Below, piece by piece: positions 1-8,700 of a stretch of DNA of 50,558 nucleotides; position 1 is the first letter of the stretch, and each line of letters opens with the position of its first letter. Below the pieces are notes generated by a model, which was given only the letters and a program-made list of their open reading frames with translations, was not told the origin of the DNA and searched no databases. The translations under genes and the position numbers were made by a program. The DNA is from a virus. The stretch spans positions 1 to 50,558 of the IMG/VR virus record IMGVR_UViG_3300047510_003405; one strand, given 5' to 3'.

Positions 1-301
1 CAGCGCTGGCAGAAGCAGCACGACGAGCCAGCTCTTGTTCTTTGGCGTATGTTTCACGGGCGATCCTTTCAGCTTCTAGAAGAGCGGCTTGTTCACGTAG
101 TCGAACTTGCTCCTGAGCGGCAACTGTGGCTTGGGCTACGTCAAGGCGATACTCGGCAAGCGTCTGTTCCGCCTTAGCCTGGTATCGCTCAGCCTGAACT
201 CGACCAGCGTAGTTGATGAAGGCGAGAGCTCCCGCCACCAGAGCGACTCCTAACCATAGTCGAGCTCCAAACCGTTCGACGAAGAGAGCAATCCAAGTCA
301 T
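1..301 (-). CDS. Rz-type inner-membrane spanin, C-terminus off the window
   Basis: Reading on the minus strand from the ATG at 299-301, the frame is open to the left edge (100 codons seen). It begins with a hydrophobic segment (about residues 10-30, with LWLGVALVAGALAF), followed by a long charged, Ala/Glu/Gln/Arg-rich helix. This is the layout of lambda Rz: an N-terminal anchor in the inner membrane and a periplasmic coiled coil that meets the outer-membrane spanin at the last step of lysis. The start overlaps the stop of the upstream transglycosylase gene (ATGA), as expected in a lysis cassette. The 3' end and any nested Rz1 gene lie outside the window. The family call rests on topology and position, not on a specific motif. 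Confidence 0.75.
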   Translation of the reverse strand, partial: MTWIALFVERFGARLWLGVALVAGALAFINYAGRVQAERYQAKAEQTLAEYRLDVAQATVAAQEQVRLREQAALLEAERIARETYAKEQELARRAASASA

Positions 302-996
302 ACCAGTCCTTTGTACTTTGACATCCGGACATTAAGGACGTCATGAACATGGTGCCGATTGATATCGCAAGCGCTTCGCGTCCCGTAAAGAGGCTTGCGA
401 GACTTCTGGCAGGTATGCTCAACATGCCCAAACCAAAGGTTCGGATCGCAACCCGCCTTTAATGCACAGGCTCGCCGTTCGTCCAACAAGCCTCCAAGCC
501 CTCCGTTGTAGGCTGCGTCAGCCATCGCCAGACGAGGTTCATCTTGCGGCACAAGCGACTTGAGACGATTCCAGGTGTGACGCGACATCAGGACAATCAC
601 CCGAATCTGAAGATCGGCTCGCTGATATACAGTCTCCCACCGCAGCTCGTTTAAGCCTCGAGGATCGAGCCTGCGAGCTTCTGCAAGAGCGTCGAACCGA
701 ATGCTGCCGTCTTGTCGGTATGCCCGAGTCAATTGACCCAGACCGGCACCCTCCTCTCTATGCGTCTTCAACTGTGAAGTTGGCGACCAGCAGCGTGAGT
801 GTGTGAGGCTAAGACAGGACTCGTGTTCAATCAGCGCGGGTATGTAGTTGGGCGCAAAGAAATCTGGCCAGAGTTCCTGAATCTGCGCGCGAACAGCCGG
901 CAGATGTTCGTGAGCTCGAGCCGGAATGTAGGTCGAGCGATCCTGAGCAAACACGCTCGTCGCAAAGACCAGCAGTGCGACGAGAAGGGCCTTCAC
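298..996 (-). CDS. Exported lytic transglycosylase-like endolysin
   Basis: This 232-residue protein probably cuts peptidoglycan at the end of infection. I chose the GTG at 994-996 because it overlaps the stop of the upstream holin gene (GTGA) and gives a clean signal peptide (MKALLVALLVFATSVFA) with a likely cut after residue 17. An upstream in-frame start at 1056 would bury this signal inside a longer arginine-rich leader. The body has the SLT-like pattern: ALIEHES with a candidate catalytic Glu59, GAGLGQL near 83-89, and AAYNGG further on. Several cysteines (RRACALKAGC, HTCQKS, SACD) could form disulfides in the periplasm. It sits between holin and spanin genes. An alternative is a lysozyme-like muramidase; the SLT pattern makes that less likely. 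Confidence 0.78.
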   Translation of the reverse strand: MKALLVALLVFATSVFAQDRSTYIPARAHEHLPAVRAQIQELWPDFFAPNYIPALIEHESCLSLTHSRCWSPTSQLKTHREEGAGLGQLTRAYRQDGSIRFDALAEARRLDPRGLNELRWETVYQRADLQIRVIVLMSRHTWNRLKSLVPQDEPRLAMADAAYNGGLGGLLDERRACALKAGCDPNLWFGHVEHTCQKSRKPLYGTRSACDINRHHVHDVLNVRMSKYKGLV

Positions 997-1319
997 CGCT
1001 GTACGAGAGCGAAGAACAGGAGCAGAGACATCAGCACGATGCCTCGAAGCAGACACACGCCAAGGTAGGCAACACCTGCTGCTTTGACGCCGATAACAGC
1101 CTGGTCGTAGAGTTCTTCACTGGAGGCGCTACCCAGCATTGCCTTTGCAATGAGATAGGACATACCCGTCACAAGCAGTGCCTGAGCCCAGAGCTGCACG
1201 CGCAGCATGGTGTCGGCGCCCTGCGAAGGGTCGGTCCAGACGAACCAGCCCAGAATTGCCAGCGGCAGCAGGAAGAACTGAAGCCACCGAGAGCTGAGAA
1301 ATGTAACGAACTTACTCAT
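993..1319 (-). CDS. Holin-like membrane protein
   Basis: A 108-residue protein with three predicted membrane helices (about residues 12-28, 42-60 and 82-104) and a short charged tail. Its size, topology and place directly upstream of the endolysin and spanin point to a holin or pinholin, which would permeabilise or depolarise the inner membrane to start lysis. The start chosen is the ATG at 1317-1319, preceded by a good ribosome site (GGAGAAAAG). An in-frame codon 24 bases upstream would add MKVSCGEK but has no such site. Holins share little sequence, so the call rests on topology and context. The gene is the first of the lysis operon and follows the terminator at 1369-1397. Confidence 0.65.
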   Translation of the reverse strand: MSKFVTFLSSRWLQFFLLPLAILGWFVWTDPSQGADTMLRVQLWAQALLVTGMSYLIAKAMLGSASSEELYDQAVIGVKAAGVAYLGVCLLRGIVLMSLLLFFALVQR

Positions 1320-1342
1320 CTTTTCTCCGCAAGATACCTTCA

Positions 1343-1356
1343 TCAGTCGTGACTGA
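1343..1356. promoter_or_regulatory. Dispersed operator-like palindrome, copy at the lysis operon
   Basis: TCAGTCGTGACTGA is one of about ten near-identical copies in gaps between genes. The outer six bases on each side form an inverted repeat. It lies 24 bases upstream of the holin start and just after a hairpin terminator, so it is placed to act at the lysis promoter. I could not find convincing -35 and -10 boxes around this copy, unlike most of the others. Confidence 0.55.
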
Positions 1357-1368
1357 TCGAAATGAACA

Positions 1369-1397
1369 AAAGGTGGCCGATTGCTCGGGCCACCTTT
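1369..1397 (-). terminator. Hairpin terminator between tail and lysis genes
   Basis: A perfect 10-base-pair stem (AAAGGTGGCC at 1369-1378 with its complement at 1388-1397) around a nine-base loop. Reading on the minus strand the stem is followed by TGTTCATTT. The T-run is short, so strength is uncertain, but the position after the tail gene stop at 1481 fits. The rest of 1357-1480 holds nothing else recognisable. Confidence 0.6.
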
Positions 1398-1480
1398 ACT
1401 TCAGCGTTTGCCTCGTTTCCAGACAGTTGGATTCAAGACCGGGGTGCGAACAGGGTTTCGAATAGGGCTTCTAACCATGA

Positions 1481-2596
1481 TCAAGCCGCAGTAAAGCTGG
1501 AGTTAATCATGAAAGCCCCTTGCAACGTAGCGCCGTTAACATATACAGCACGGTAGTAGCGGGTCACAACCGGCACAGAGAGAATTCCAACTGCGTTTGC
1601 TGCCACAGCAGTGTCAGCTGTAGCTCGACGCCATGTTGTATTGTCGTTTGACATCTCGATACGCAACGTGCCCGCTTGATCTGCGAATGCAGAGACGTTA
1701 AAAGCTGCATAGGGCTGAACTGTAGCCGCCGCAAGACCGACATCCCTGGAGGTTCCAGTAAAGGTCGCACTAGCCGCAAGTGCCGTAGTAGATTCGTTAT
1801 AGAAGATGTTGCTTCGACTCGTCACAAGCCACGGCGTAGTGTTCGCAGTGTTACCCGGCTGCACCGTCCAGGTGCCAGACTGAGACGCGGGTACCGTCGC
1901 TGAGGACATCACCTGCACCGGAGCGGCGCTAGCCAAAGAAGCCGTACCATCTCCACGAATGATGTCAACCTTGAGCCCTGTCAGGTCTTGAAGGGCGACA
2001 CTGTCAATTTGGACGTTGGTGTTGGACGCAGGGGCCGTACCACCATTCACTACCCTAACCTGGATGAAGTAATCTTCGTCAGGGTCAAGAATCAAGCGAT
2101 CAAATGCTGCAACACCAGACTTTATGGCGTTACTGTTAGAAGCAACGGACGAGAAGATTACATCGTAGGTGTCGGCGTAGATGTCGAAAGTGCCGTAAGT
2201 TGCGGTTGTAGGGCAAGTAACAGTAACGGCAGTGTTGGCCGTGCTGTTGTTCACCGTTACGCACTGGACGCTAGTAGCAGTTGTGCCGTTGAAGTCATAC
2301 CGAGCGTAGGTCGTTCCAGCGTTGTTCGTAACTTCCAGATAGACGTTCTGGTTGGCAATTCGCTGACTGAGTTGAAGAACAAAGCGAGCGTATGACTTAA
2401 TCCTGAACGGAATAGTACAGCGAATGGTTGTTGCCGCACTGGCAGTGGTGCCAGCGGCAATCGTTAGTACGGAGCTGGCGACAGATACGGTTTGGCCTGA
2501 GCCTTGTTGAACAATGTTCCAATCTGTAGGTAGAGTGGAACCATTGAACTCGTATCGCGCCAGCTCGGTAGTGTTGTCAACGGTTACTTGAGCCAT
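1481..2596 (-). CDS. Putative virion (tail or receptor-side) structural protein
   Basis: A 371-residue protein rich in Thr, Ser, Ala, Val and Asn and predicted to be all-beta, with no signal peptide or membrane helix. The middle holds ASQSGTWTVQPGNTANTTPW (near residue 240), a phrase that recurs in beta-rich phage structural proteins. The N-terminal half resembles a jelly-roll or carbohydrate-binding fold (RYEFNGSTLPTDWNIV and a repeated ARYDFNGTT phrase). It lies downstream of J and two other tail-associated genes and upstream of lysis, where phages often keep fibre or tip decoration proteins. The start has GAGGA upstream. I infer an exposed virion role; the exact job is unknown. Confidence 0.55.
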   Translation of the reverse strand: MAQVTVDNTTELARYEFNGSTLPTDWNIVQQGSGQTVSVASSVLTIAAGTTASAATTIRCTIPFRIKSYARFVLQLSQRIANQNVYLEVTNNAGTTYARYDFNGTTATSVQCVTVNNSTANTAVTVTCPTTATYGTFDIYADTYDVIFSSVASNSNAIKSGVAAFDRLILDPDEDYFIQVRVVNGGTAPASNTNVQIDSVALQDLTGLKVDIIRGDGTASLASAAPVQVMSSATVPASQSGTWTVQPGNTANTTPWLVTSRSNIFYNESTTALAASATFTGTSRDVGLAAATVQPYAAFNVSAFADQAGTLRIEMSNDNTTWRRATADTAVAANAVGILSVPVVTRYYRAVYVNGATLQGAFMINSSFTAA

Positions 2597-2617
2597 TGCG
2601 TGATCCTCTATTTAAGA

Positions 2618-3451
2618 TTAGACGATCCGCTTGAACGTCGCCGTTCCGCGAGTCACCGAAGCGTTCACAGCAGGTGAGCCGCTATTGAGAGCAGTCGTAT
2701 CGGAGGCGCCTGCCGTCGTGCAGAGGTACTCCTCGGTCGATGCAGCGCTGGGCTTGACGGTTGCGCCTAGCTCGTACTGAGTCAAGAAGGCGTAGGTCAG
2801 GAAGTTCACCAACGAGGTGTAGGTCACCGTGCCATCTACCAGAGTTGCCCCAGCAGTATCGGCGTTAGTCCAGGTCGGAGCAGAGGCGGCTGTTGTGCCG
2901 GCCGTTGTCACTAGAAACTCTCGCATGGAGGTAGCCGAAGGTCGCGTAATCACTCCGACTGCTCGGGCCGTAGAAGCTGCCCAGTTCGTCAGCGTCGGAA
3001 ACTTCGGGATACAGCGGAAGGTAACCGTGCCGTCCGAGGTGGTGCCGCCATCAGTGGTGCCCCAGTTGGGCTCAGTTGCGACGTTCTGGGTTGTTCCAGC
3101 AACGGTGACCACGTACAACTTACCAAGAGCGGCTTCATAGGTGGCGGGCGGTTTGATCGACGCCACTCGAGTACCGACCGTCAGGGCCGTGTTCTGAGGG
3201 CGAGTGATGTACGGCTCAATGTTGGAACTTGTGCCAGTAACGGACCAGTTGCCACGAGTGATGGTGCCGCTGTTGGCTAGAGTAGAACCGGAAAGCAGCT
3301 CACCAATGGCCAGAGTGCCAGTTGTGCCTGCCGCACCACCCAGCAAAGTCAGCATGTTCGCATCAGTCTCCTCAGGACGCCCCGGCGTATCGATGAAGGT
3401 CGTGAAGGTGACGGTCCGAGTTACGGACACGCGACGGGTATTCTTAGGCAT
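2618..3451 (-). CDS. Tail-fibre-like protein with repeated CTTAGTTA...DGTV modules
   Basis: A 277-residue protein whose C-terminal two thirds hold three imperfect copies of a module common in phage tail fibres: a Tyr or Phe strand, a TTAGTTA- or TTAGASD-like turn, a P-x-W step, then DGTVTF or DGTVTY. Copies lie near residues 100-150, 155-215 and 222-275; the last is degenerate (CTTAGASDTTA and GTATFKRIV). The N-terminal 95 residues may attach it to the tail. No signal peptide. It sits 22 bases upstream of the 371-residue structural gene, probably co-transcribed. The module family is familiar from fibres; adsorption is inferred. Confidence 0.55.
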   Translation of the reverse strand: MPKNTRRVSVTRTVTFTTFIDTPGRPEETDANMLTLLGGAAGTTGTLAIGELLSGSTLANSGTITRGNWSVTGTSSNIEPYITRPQNTALTVGTRVASIKPPATYEAALGKLYVVTVAGTTQNVATEPNWGTTDGGTTSDGTVTFRCIPKFPTLTNWAASTARAVGVITRPSATSMREFLVTTAGTTAASAPTWTNADTAGATLVDGTVTYTSLVNFLTYAFLTQYELGATVKPSAASTEEYLCTTAGASDTTALNSGSPAVNASVTRGTATFKRIV

Positions 3452-3468
3452 TTCTCAAACTCCTTGGT

Positions 3469-3630
3469 TCAGTTAACGCTGGAACATGTTTCGCAGGATG
3501 CTTTTCCATCTGCGAAAACTTGGGCTGTGGCGAGCTCGTTCCAGTCGCCACCTTCTTCACTCACCACTTGCCAAGACCTTTCACAAGTCTGGCAAGTGAT
3601 GTGTGCAATCGATTCAACAATGTCTTCCAT
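3469..3630 (-). CDS. Small two-CxxC zinc-ribbon-like protein
   Basis: A 53-residue frame reading MEDIVESIAHITCQTCERSW at its start and ending CETCSSVN. The two CxxC pairs (Cys13/Cys16 and Cys46/Cys49) are spaced as in a small zinc ribbon. AGGA lies very close to the ATG (about 2 bases), so initiation may be weak. It has a well-formed promoter 30 bases upstream carrying the dispersed operator, which supports it being a real gene. It ends just before the fibre-like gene at 3451. No family is recognised; zinc binding is inferred from the cysteines. Confidence 0.55.
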   Translation of the reverse strand: MEDIVESIAHITCQTCERSWQVVSEEGGDWNELATAQVFADGKASCETCSSVN

Positions 3631-3659
3631 ATTCCTGTTGGAAGTTCAGTTTGGACGCC

Positions 3660-3687
3660 ATTATAGTCAGTTGTGACTGATATGCAA
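3660..3687 (-). promoter_or_regulatory. Sigma70-type promoter with operator palindrome in its spacer
   Basis: On the minus strand: TTGCAT (3682-3687), 16 bases, TATAAT (3660-3665). The spacer is almost entirely filled by TCAGTCACAACTGA (3667-3680), a copy of the dispersed palindrome. A protein bound there would block RNA polymerase. The promoter would serve the zinc-ribbon gene and the two tail genes downstream. Confidence 0.72.
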
Positions 3688-3697
3688 GTATCGAAAC

Positions 3698-4063
3698 TTA
3701 CGGAGTTTCAGCTGGCGGCTCTGTCGGTTGTTCAGGCATCGGCGGCATCTGGGGCGGCTTGAAGGTGAATTGAGGCACTGCGCCGGGGTCATCATCTGCA
3801 TCACCCTCGAACAACGGACTGTCATCGTAGTCCGTCAGCAGCTTGTAGAAGGTTGCTCTGGGGTCTTCACCCATTCGCCAAAACGGAACAATCATTCGCT
3901 CAACGTACAGTGGATTGCTTGCCGTCTCACGCGCTTCGGCGCTTGGGTATACCTCTACGTGGAGATAAATCTCACTCATATTGGCATCTACCTCAACTCG
4001 CCGAAGCCGATGGTACTGAGCGTTGATGCCGAACTGGGTCGGGCGGTCCTTAATGATGGCCAT
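3698..4063 (-). CDS. Hypothetical protein with proline-rich C-terminus
   Basis: A 121-residue protein with no family I recognise. Residues 1-95 look like a compact alpha/beta domain (KDRPTQFGINAQYHRLRRVE near the start, RMIVPFWRMGEDPRATFYKL later). The last 25 residues are Pro/Glu/Gln-rich (PPQMPPMPEQPTEPPAE) and probably disordered. A clear ribosome site (AAAGGA) precedes the ATG. It follows the desaturase gene by 10 bases and so shares its transcript. No transmembrane segment or signal peptide is seen. Confidence 0.6.
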   Translation of the reverse strand: MAIIKDRPTQFGINAQYHRLRRVEVDANMSEIYLHVEVYPSAEARETASNPLYVERMIVPFWRMGEDPRATFYKLLTDYDDSPLFEGDADDDPGAVPQFTFKPPQMPPMPEQPTEPPAETP

Positions 4064-4073
4064 GACGGTCCTT

Positions 4074-4802
4074 TCAGTTGGTACGGATCAGTTTAATAAA
4101 AGCAGCGCCTAGGTCTAGGTGCCACCAGCGGGTTTTGAACTTGCTGCGCCCAGGGTGGTCGTGGTGAGTTCCGTGATGCCATTCACCAGCTGCAGGTAGA
4201 ACGAACTCAAGCGCCGGAAGGTCGCGCGGTCTGCCGCCCCAGTGGCCGATGACCTGGTGAATAGCGCCAGCAATGTGCGAACTTCCCATAGGCATCAGAT
4301 AGAGAAACAAGAAGGCTACCGGCGAAATAAGCAAGCCGACTATTGCGAAGCCAATCCAAAGCCCAGCACCATTGCGATGAACAAAGTCCGTCACAGGATC
4401 GCCAACCATGCAGCGCAGACGCTCTTTAACCATTGGCACATTGCGAAACCCCTTGTAGAACAGGTAAGTCCAGTTGGTGTAGTGAGGGTCGCGGTCAGTA
4501 TCGGAGCGGGCATGATGGGTGGTGTGCATCGTTGCCCATGCGTAGGGCGATCCGTACAGCAGTGGCACACTATAGAAAGCCATGACTCGGTGCCAGAGCG
4601 GGGTGGTCTTGAACGCACCGTGAGAGAAGTAGCGATGCAGGCCGACCGACACCATCAGGGTATGCCAGAGGTGCATGAGAAACCAACCAAGCAGCCACCA
4701 AGCGCTTGCTTGTCCGGTAGTCAGCAGCCAGACGCCACACGCCACGCTTACACAGCCAACAATGTGTGCGACTGAGATAGTCCAAGATGGAAACTTAAGC
4801 AC
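4074..4802 (-). CDS. Membrane-bound fatty acid desaturase (acyl-CoA/acyl-lipid type)
   Basis: Di-iron desaturases put a double bond into membrane acyl chains. All three histidine boxes are present (residues from the GTG start): HRYFSH at 56-61, HTTHH at 93-97 and GEWHHGTHH ending near 214, plus an extra HQVIGH. The spacing between boxes one and two and four hydrophobic stretches match delta-9-type enzymes; at 242 residues it is slightly compact. I chose GTG at 4800-4802 because GGAG sits 6 bases upstream; a TTG at 4814 is in frame but has a poorer site. The start overlaps the upstream stop by 8 bases and the next gene follows by 10, so it is transcribed with tail genes. It probably alters host membrane lipids during infection; substrate and electron donor are not visible. 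Confidence 0.9.
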   Translation of the reverse strand: MLKFPSWTISVAHIVGCVSVACGVWLLTTGQASAWWLLGWFLMHLWHTLMVSVGLHRYFSHGAFKTTPLWHRVMAFYSVPLLYGSPYAWATMHTTHHARSDTDRDPHYTNWTYLFYKGFRNVPMVKERLRCMVGDPVTDFVHRNGAGLWIGFAIVGLLISPVAFLFLYLMPMGSSHIAGAIHQVIGHWGGRPRDLPALEFVLPAAGEWHHGTHHDHPGRSKFKTRWWHLDLGAAFIKLIRTN

Positions 4803-5334
4803 GAGAGTCTCCAATCAAGAACCCGTAGGTCGGAGCGGTGACGCTCATAGACGTTCCGTCGGCGGTGAATGATTCACCCGCAGAAAAGTTTCCAACTTTC
4901 CCAAGACAAACAAGAACTCGCTGGCCGCTTGGAAAGATGACGTTCTCATCTTCGGTAATTCTAAGGGCTTCCACTTGGGGAAGCGCTCCTCGATTTGCTG
5001 TCCAGTTGAAGCACCAAAACTCTAATTCACTATCTGCCAAAGTAGTAACGGCACCCTTAGGTACATCTGTTCGCTCTGGTGAAAAAAGCCCAGGAACTCT
5101 GTCTGGATAAACGGTTCCATCTTCACCTCTAACAGTACCTCTACCACGAACCGTAAGTGTGATATTGGGCGCCTTTGCGCGCTCTATGACCTTAGAGGAA
5201 GTGGTAATTAACTTCGTTCCAGAAGGCATAACATGCCGATAGACGAGCCAGTTGAACGCATAGATTGGAAATATTTGAATTGTCCCCTGCCCCGCTGGGT
5301 ATGAACCACTCCATTCGCGCCTTGAGACCGTCAT
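4795..5334 (-). CDS. Hypothetical beta-rich tail-region protein, possibly cupin-like
   Basis: A 179-residue protein, probably beta-rich, with RGRGTVRGEDGTVYPDRVPG and VFPSGQ-like turns that loosely recall a double-stranded beta-helix (cupin) core. No metal-binding His set is obvious, so an enzymatic role is not supported. GGAG lies just upstream of the ATG, 3 bases after the previous stop. Its 3' end overlaps the desaturase start, so the two are translationally coupled. It could be a small tail or fibre-associated protein or a partner of the desaturase; the sequence does not say which. Confidence 0.55.
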   Translation of the reverse strand: MTVSRREWSGSYPAGQGTIQIFPIYAFNWLVYRHVMPSGTKLITTSSKVIERAKAPNITLTVRGRGTVRGEDGTVYPDRVPGLFSPERTDVPKGAVTTLADSELEFWCFNWTANRGALPQVEALRITEDENVIFPSGQRVLVCLGKVGNFSAGESFTADGTSMSVTAPTYGFLIGDSRA

Positions 5335-5337
5335 GCT

Positions 5338-5724
5338 TTACTCCGTCGTGTAGATGATTACAGAGCCAGGCACAACTGAATTGTCCTTTGGGTAGGCATC
5401 TTTAACGACCTTCAGTCGCGTGTAAAACGGCTCAACACGAGGCAGCGCGTTGTCATCCATTGCGTGCCAAAGCATGTCCATCTGCTCTCGTACTGACGGA
5501 TATGCGTCCAGACGAGCTTTGCGGTAATCCATATCAATTACCTGAACGCGCCCGCCAGCAAGAATCTGACCCGTCTGCGGATCAATCGCGTCGGTTTCGG
5601 GGTTAGCTTCGCCCTCAACTACAAACTCTCCAGGCTCGATAGCTTGGAGATTAAGAGCTTCATCTTGGCAGATGCCGGCTCGGATGATCTCTCCGGCCGA
5701 ATTATGAACAACAAAGTGCTTCAT
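5338..5724 (-). CDS. Small tail-fibre-associated protein of the YPSVREQMDMLWHA type
   Basis: A 128-residue protein. Its C-terminal half has a pattern often seen next to phage tail fibre genes: R-x-x-AYPSVREQMDMLWHAMDD, then FYTRLKVVKDAYPKDN. The N-terminal half (HFVVHNSAGEIIRAGICQ) resembles a small beta domain seen at the start of such proteins. The role of the family is not well defined; fibre assembly or a chaperone function is usually suggested. Its start overlaps the J stop (ATGA), so translation is coupled to J. Confidence 0.6.
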   Translation of the reverse strand: MKHFVVHNSAGEIIRAGICQDEALNLQAIEPGEFVVEGEANPETDAIDPQTGQILAGGRVQVIDMDYRKARLDAYPSVREQMDMLWHAMDDNALPRVEPFYTRLKVVKDAYPKDNSVVPGSVIIYTTE

Positions 5725-8700
5725 CTCTTCAACAACAGTACGTTGAGCCTCATGGTTCCGGCGTAATTTGCGCGCGTCAGGGAGATTGTGTGACTCCCCT
5801 CTGACGGGGTGATGATAATGCTTCCAGTTGCGACGCCATCATATGTAAAGCTGGCAATGGTAGGACCATAGACATCCGCTCCATACTTTCCGCCAGATAC
5901 AAAGGTTGGCGGGCCAAGATAGTATGTCACAAAGATTGCTGATGCGCCACTTGGCACCGTAATTGTTATAGAAGCTGTAGCGCCTGTACTTGTGGCCGTT
6001 GTCGCCTCAGAGGTTGCGCCTCCAATAATCGAGTTTGTGTTGATGACATTGGCCGAAACTGTGCCGCTAAAGGTAGCTGTACCGTTGACAATGGAAAAGC
6101 CAGGTGCATAGACGTTGCCGCTAGCTTCGACTTGAAAGTATCTCCCGTCATTAGCATTGCCCAGCAGCAAACCACTTGGCCCTAAATGGAAGCCGTTATT
6201 TCCTGAGGCGGGCCAGGCATACGCCGTGTACGCACCGCCGTTAATTGCTCCACGCAGCGCTACCTCGTTGAACGTCGCCGTCCCGCCCTTGTTGATCTGC
6301 CATCCAGCCGACGAGCTGTAGTTCGTCGACTGAATCGTGTTGGCAATCTGCGCATCACCAATGGCGGTATTGGCGATATACGTCGAGACATTCGTCGAGC
6401 TGATTTGGTTTCGTCCGCTGGGGGAACCCATTGCAAGCAACGCAGCCAAAGACGGCTCAGTACCGTCACATAGCTCTACGCGAGGATCAAAGAAGTCCTG
6501 ATAAGTGTTGGCTGCGTTCGTGTAATACTGATACGAGCGGTGAACAGAGGACCCCTGTCCAGAGACCCAGCGGTAGTCCGTTCCCGCAAGAATACGAACC
6601 CCGGTCGAGCCTCGGTATATGCCACTCATATTTTGCTGGCCGCCGGTATAGGTCGACGGCAAGACATACCCTACGAACAAATACCACTCACTTGCAATAA
6701 AATTTGCACGCCCTTCGGCGTTGAAGTAAGGGTTGGTATTTACACCACCGCCAATATTGTTAACCGTACTTCCGCCAACGCCAAGATACGCAGAGCCGGT
6801 TGTGCCGCCAAAGCAGCGAATCCACACCGTGAATCGGTACATCTTGGTGTGATCAATAGGGAAAGAGTTAGTGTCCCAACCACCTTCGGCGCTCGTTCCT
6901 GCCGCGCTACCACTTCTGGCACGCCAATGTATTCCACGGCTACCATCCGGAAGCGTGTCATAGGCGATGTAGTTTTCTCCGCCTGAAGAAGGAGCATTTT
7001 GCGGAAAACCAGTTTGACCTCCGCTGGAACCAAAAACCCACTTGCCGGGGTCCAGCAGATTCTTACCAAGGCGAGTTAAACTCCCGCCGCCACCCGTGAG
7101 GTTGCCAGTGGCGTCAATCCCGATCCGGTAGTTAGCAACAGTCGTACTGTCGCCTGAACCAATACCAGTTAATTGACCCGCAGCGGTAATAGTGATGTTG
7201 CTGTTCGAGACGGATGTGCCGCCACCTGACGAGACGCCCTGGATCAAACCACTGCCGTCAATATAGGTGTTGTTAGCGTAATTTGCGGGTCTGCCTGTTC
7301 CCACAACCTTTGTCCAATCAGCTGCGGGATATGTGTCCGTTACAGCGGCGCTGTACTGATTAGTTCCAGTACCGGACGTTATCTGCGTTGTATCAAATGA
7401 GAGCGTCCAGCCAGTTGACCACAGTGAGGCAGTAACACTTTGGTATCCGGCAAAGAAGTCTCTCACCCTTGCCTGCGGGTAAGCCCATGTCTCGTTGTAA
7501 TTTCCGATCCAAATACAGCACTTTGTACCGTCATGGCCAAAGTAAACTGGATACTCGACGTTACTTCCGCCAATAACTCGAGCGGACACGTTATACCAAC
7601 TCGCAGCGGGCGCGTAGTTATATCCACCAATTTCAATCGTACACATCAAGCCGGCCGAGTATTCATATATCTCAACCGTGAAGCGCATCATGGTGCCTGT
7701 CCATGATTGCGGAAGTCGAATCTTCAGCGCACCAGTCTTAGTGGAGTCGCTTGTTGTGTATAGGGCGCCTGCAGGCGCCCGAACAATAGAGTCTTGATTG
7801 TTGGCAACAGATACGCCAGCTCCAGTACCAATACCTTGAATGTTTCCACTCGAATCAACGGATATATTTGAGTTCAACCACCCTGAAGCCGGTGTGATAT
7901 TGCTGGAGGTAAGCGGAGTACCGGCAGCCAGAATGACGTTACCAATGGCGTCTTTAATGCTCAGGCCGCGAGTGTCAATCTGAGTGGCGGTAATTGAGCC
8001 ATCAACGATCAGGTCCGCACCGTTGATATATTGATCAAGGCGCAGGTCTTGACACGCCTGCAGAGCTACAGTTGTGCCATTGCCGCTGTAGTTGAACCAG
8101 CAACCAATTTTGCAGTACCGGACGTTGGCAGGGATTGGTCTACCTGTGTCGGGTCCAAAAGAACCGCCTAGACGCTGGAACACAAGAGCGGTCGTTGGTA
8201 CTCCGCCATACGTATATCCAGAACGACTACCTCCCCAACCCGTGCTTGCCCCGTCAACATACCCATATGAACTGTCGTAGAACTCTACGAACAGGTACAT
8301 ATTCCTATCTGCAGCAGCGGCTCTATAAAGCAGAGCCGTCAACTTGTAGGTCTGCGTCGGATCGATTTCGTAGTAACGATTCGACATAATGGTCTCATTT
8401 TGACCAGTGTCGGAACTTACATACGTAGTACCCTTTGCTCCGCTGGCGGAAGTGCCGCTCTGGTAGAGAACATTAACGGAGCTTCTATCCCAATATGTAT
8501 TGTCAAGAAATGTTGGGTCATCACTCAGAATCGTCAGACCGCCAGTGCTGGTAACCTTGATCTTGTTGGCTGTGATGCTGTTGGCACCAAGACGGTCAGT
8601 GCTGAGTGTGCCCGCAGTGATCGTGCCGGCATCGACGCTTCCGATCTTCGCGCTCGTGATCGTTGCGTTCGCAATGTAGGCGGTGTCAATGTAGGCACCT

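Noticed and set aside
189-431. Minus-strand frame with a lipobox-like LMSGC, possibly an Rz1 spanin
   Set aside because: It overlaps the end of the endolysin and the start of the Rz-like gene; a true Rz1 would be nested further downstream inside Rz, beyond the left edge. The lipobox is probably chance.
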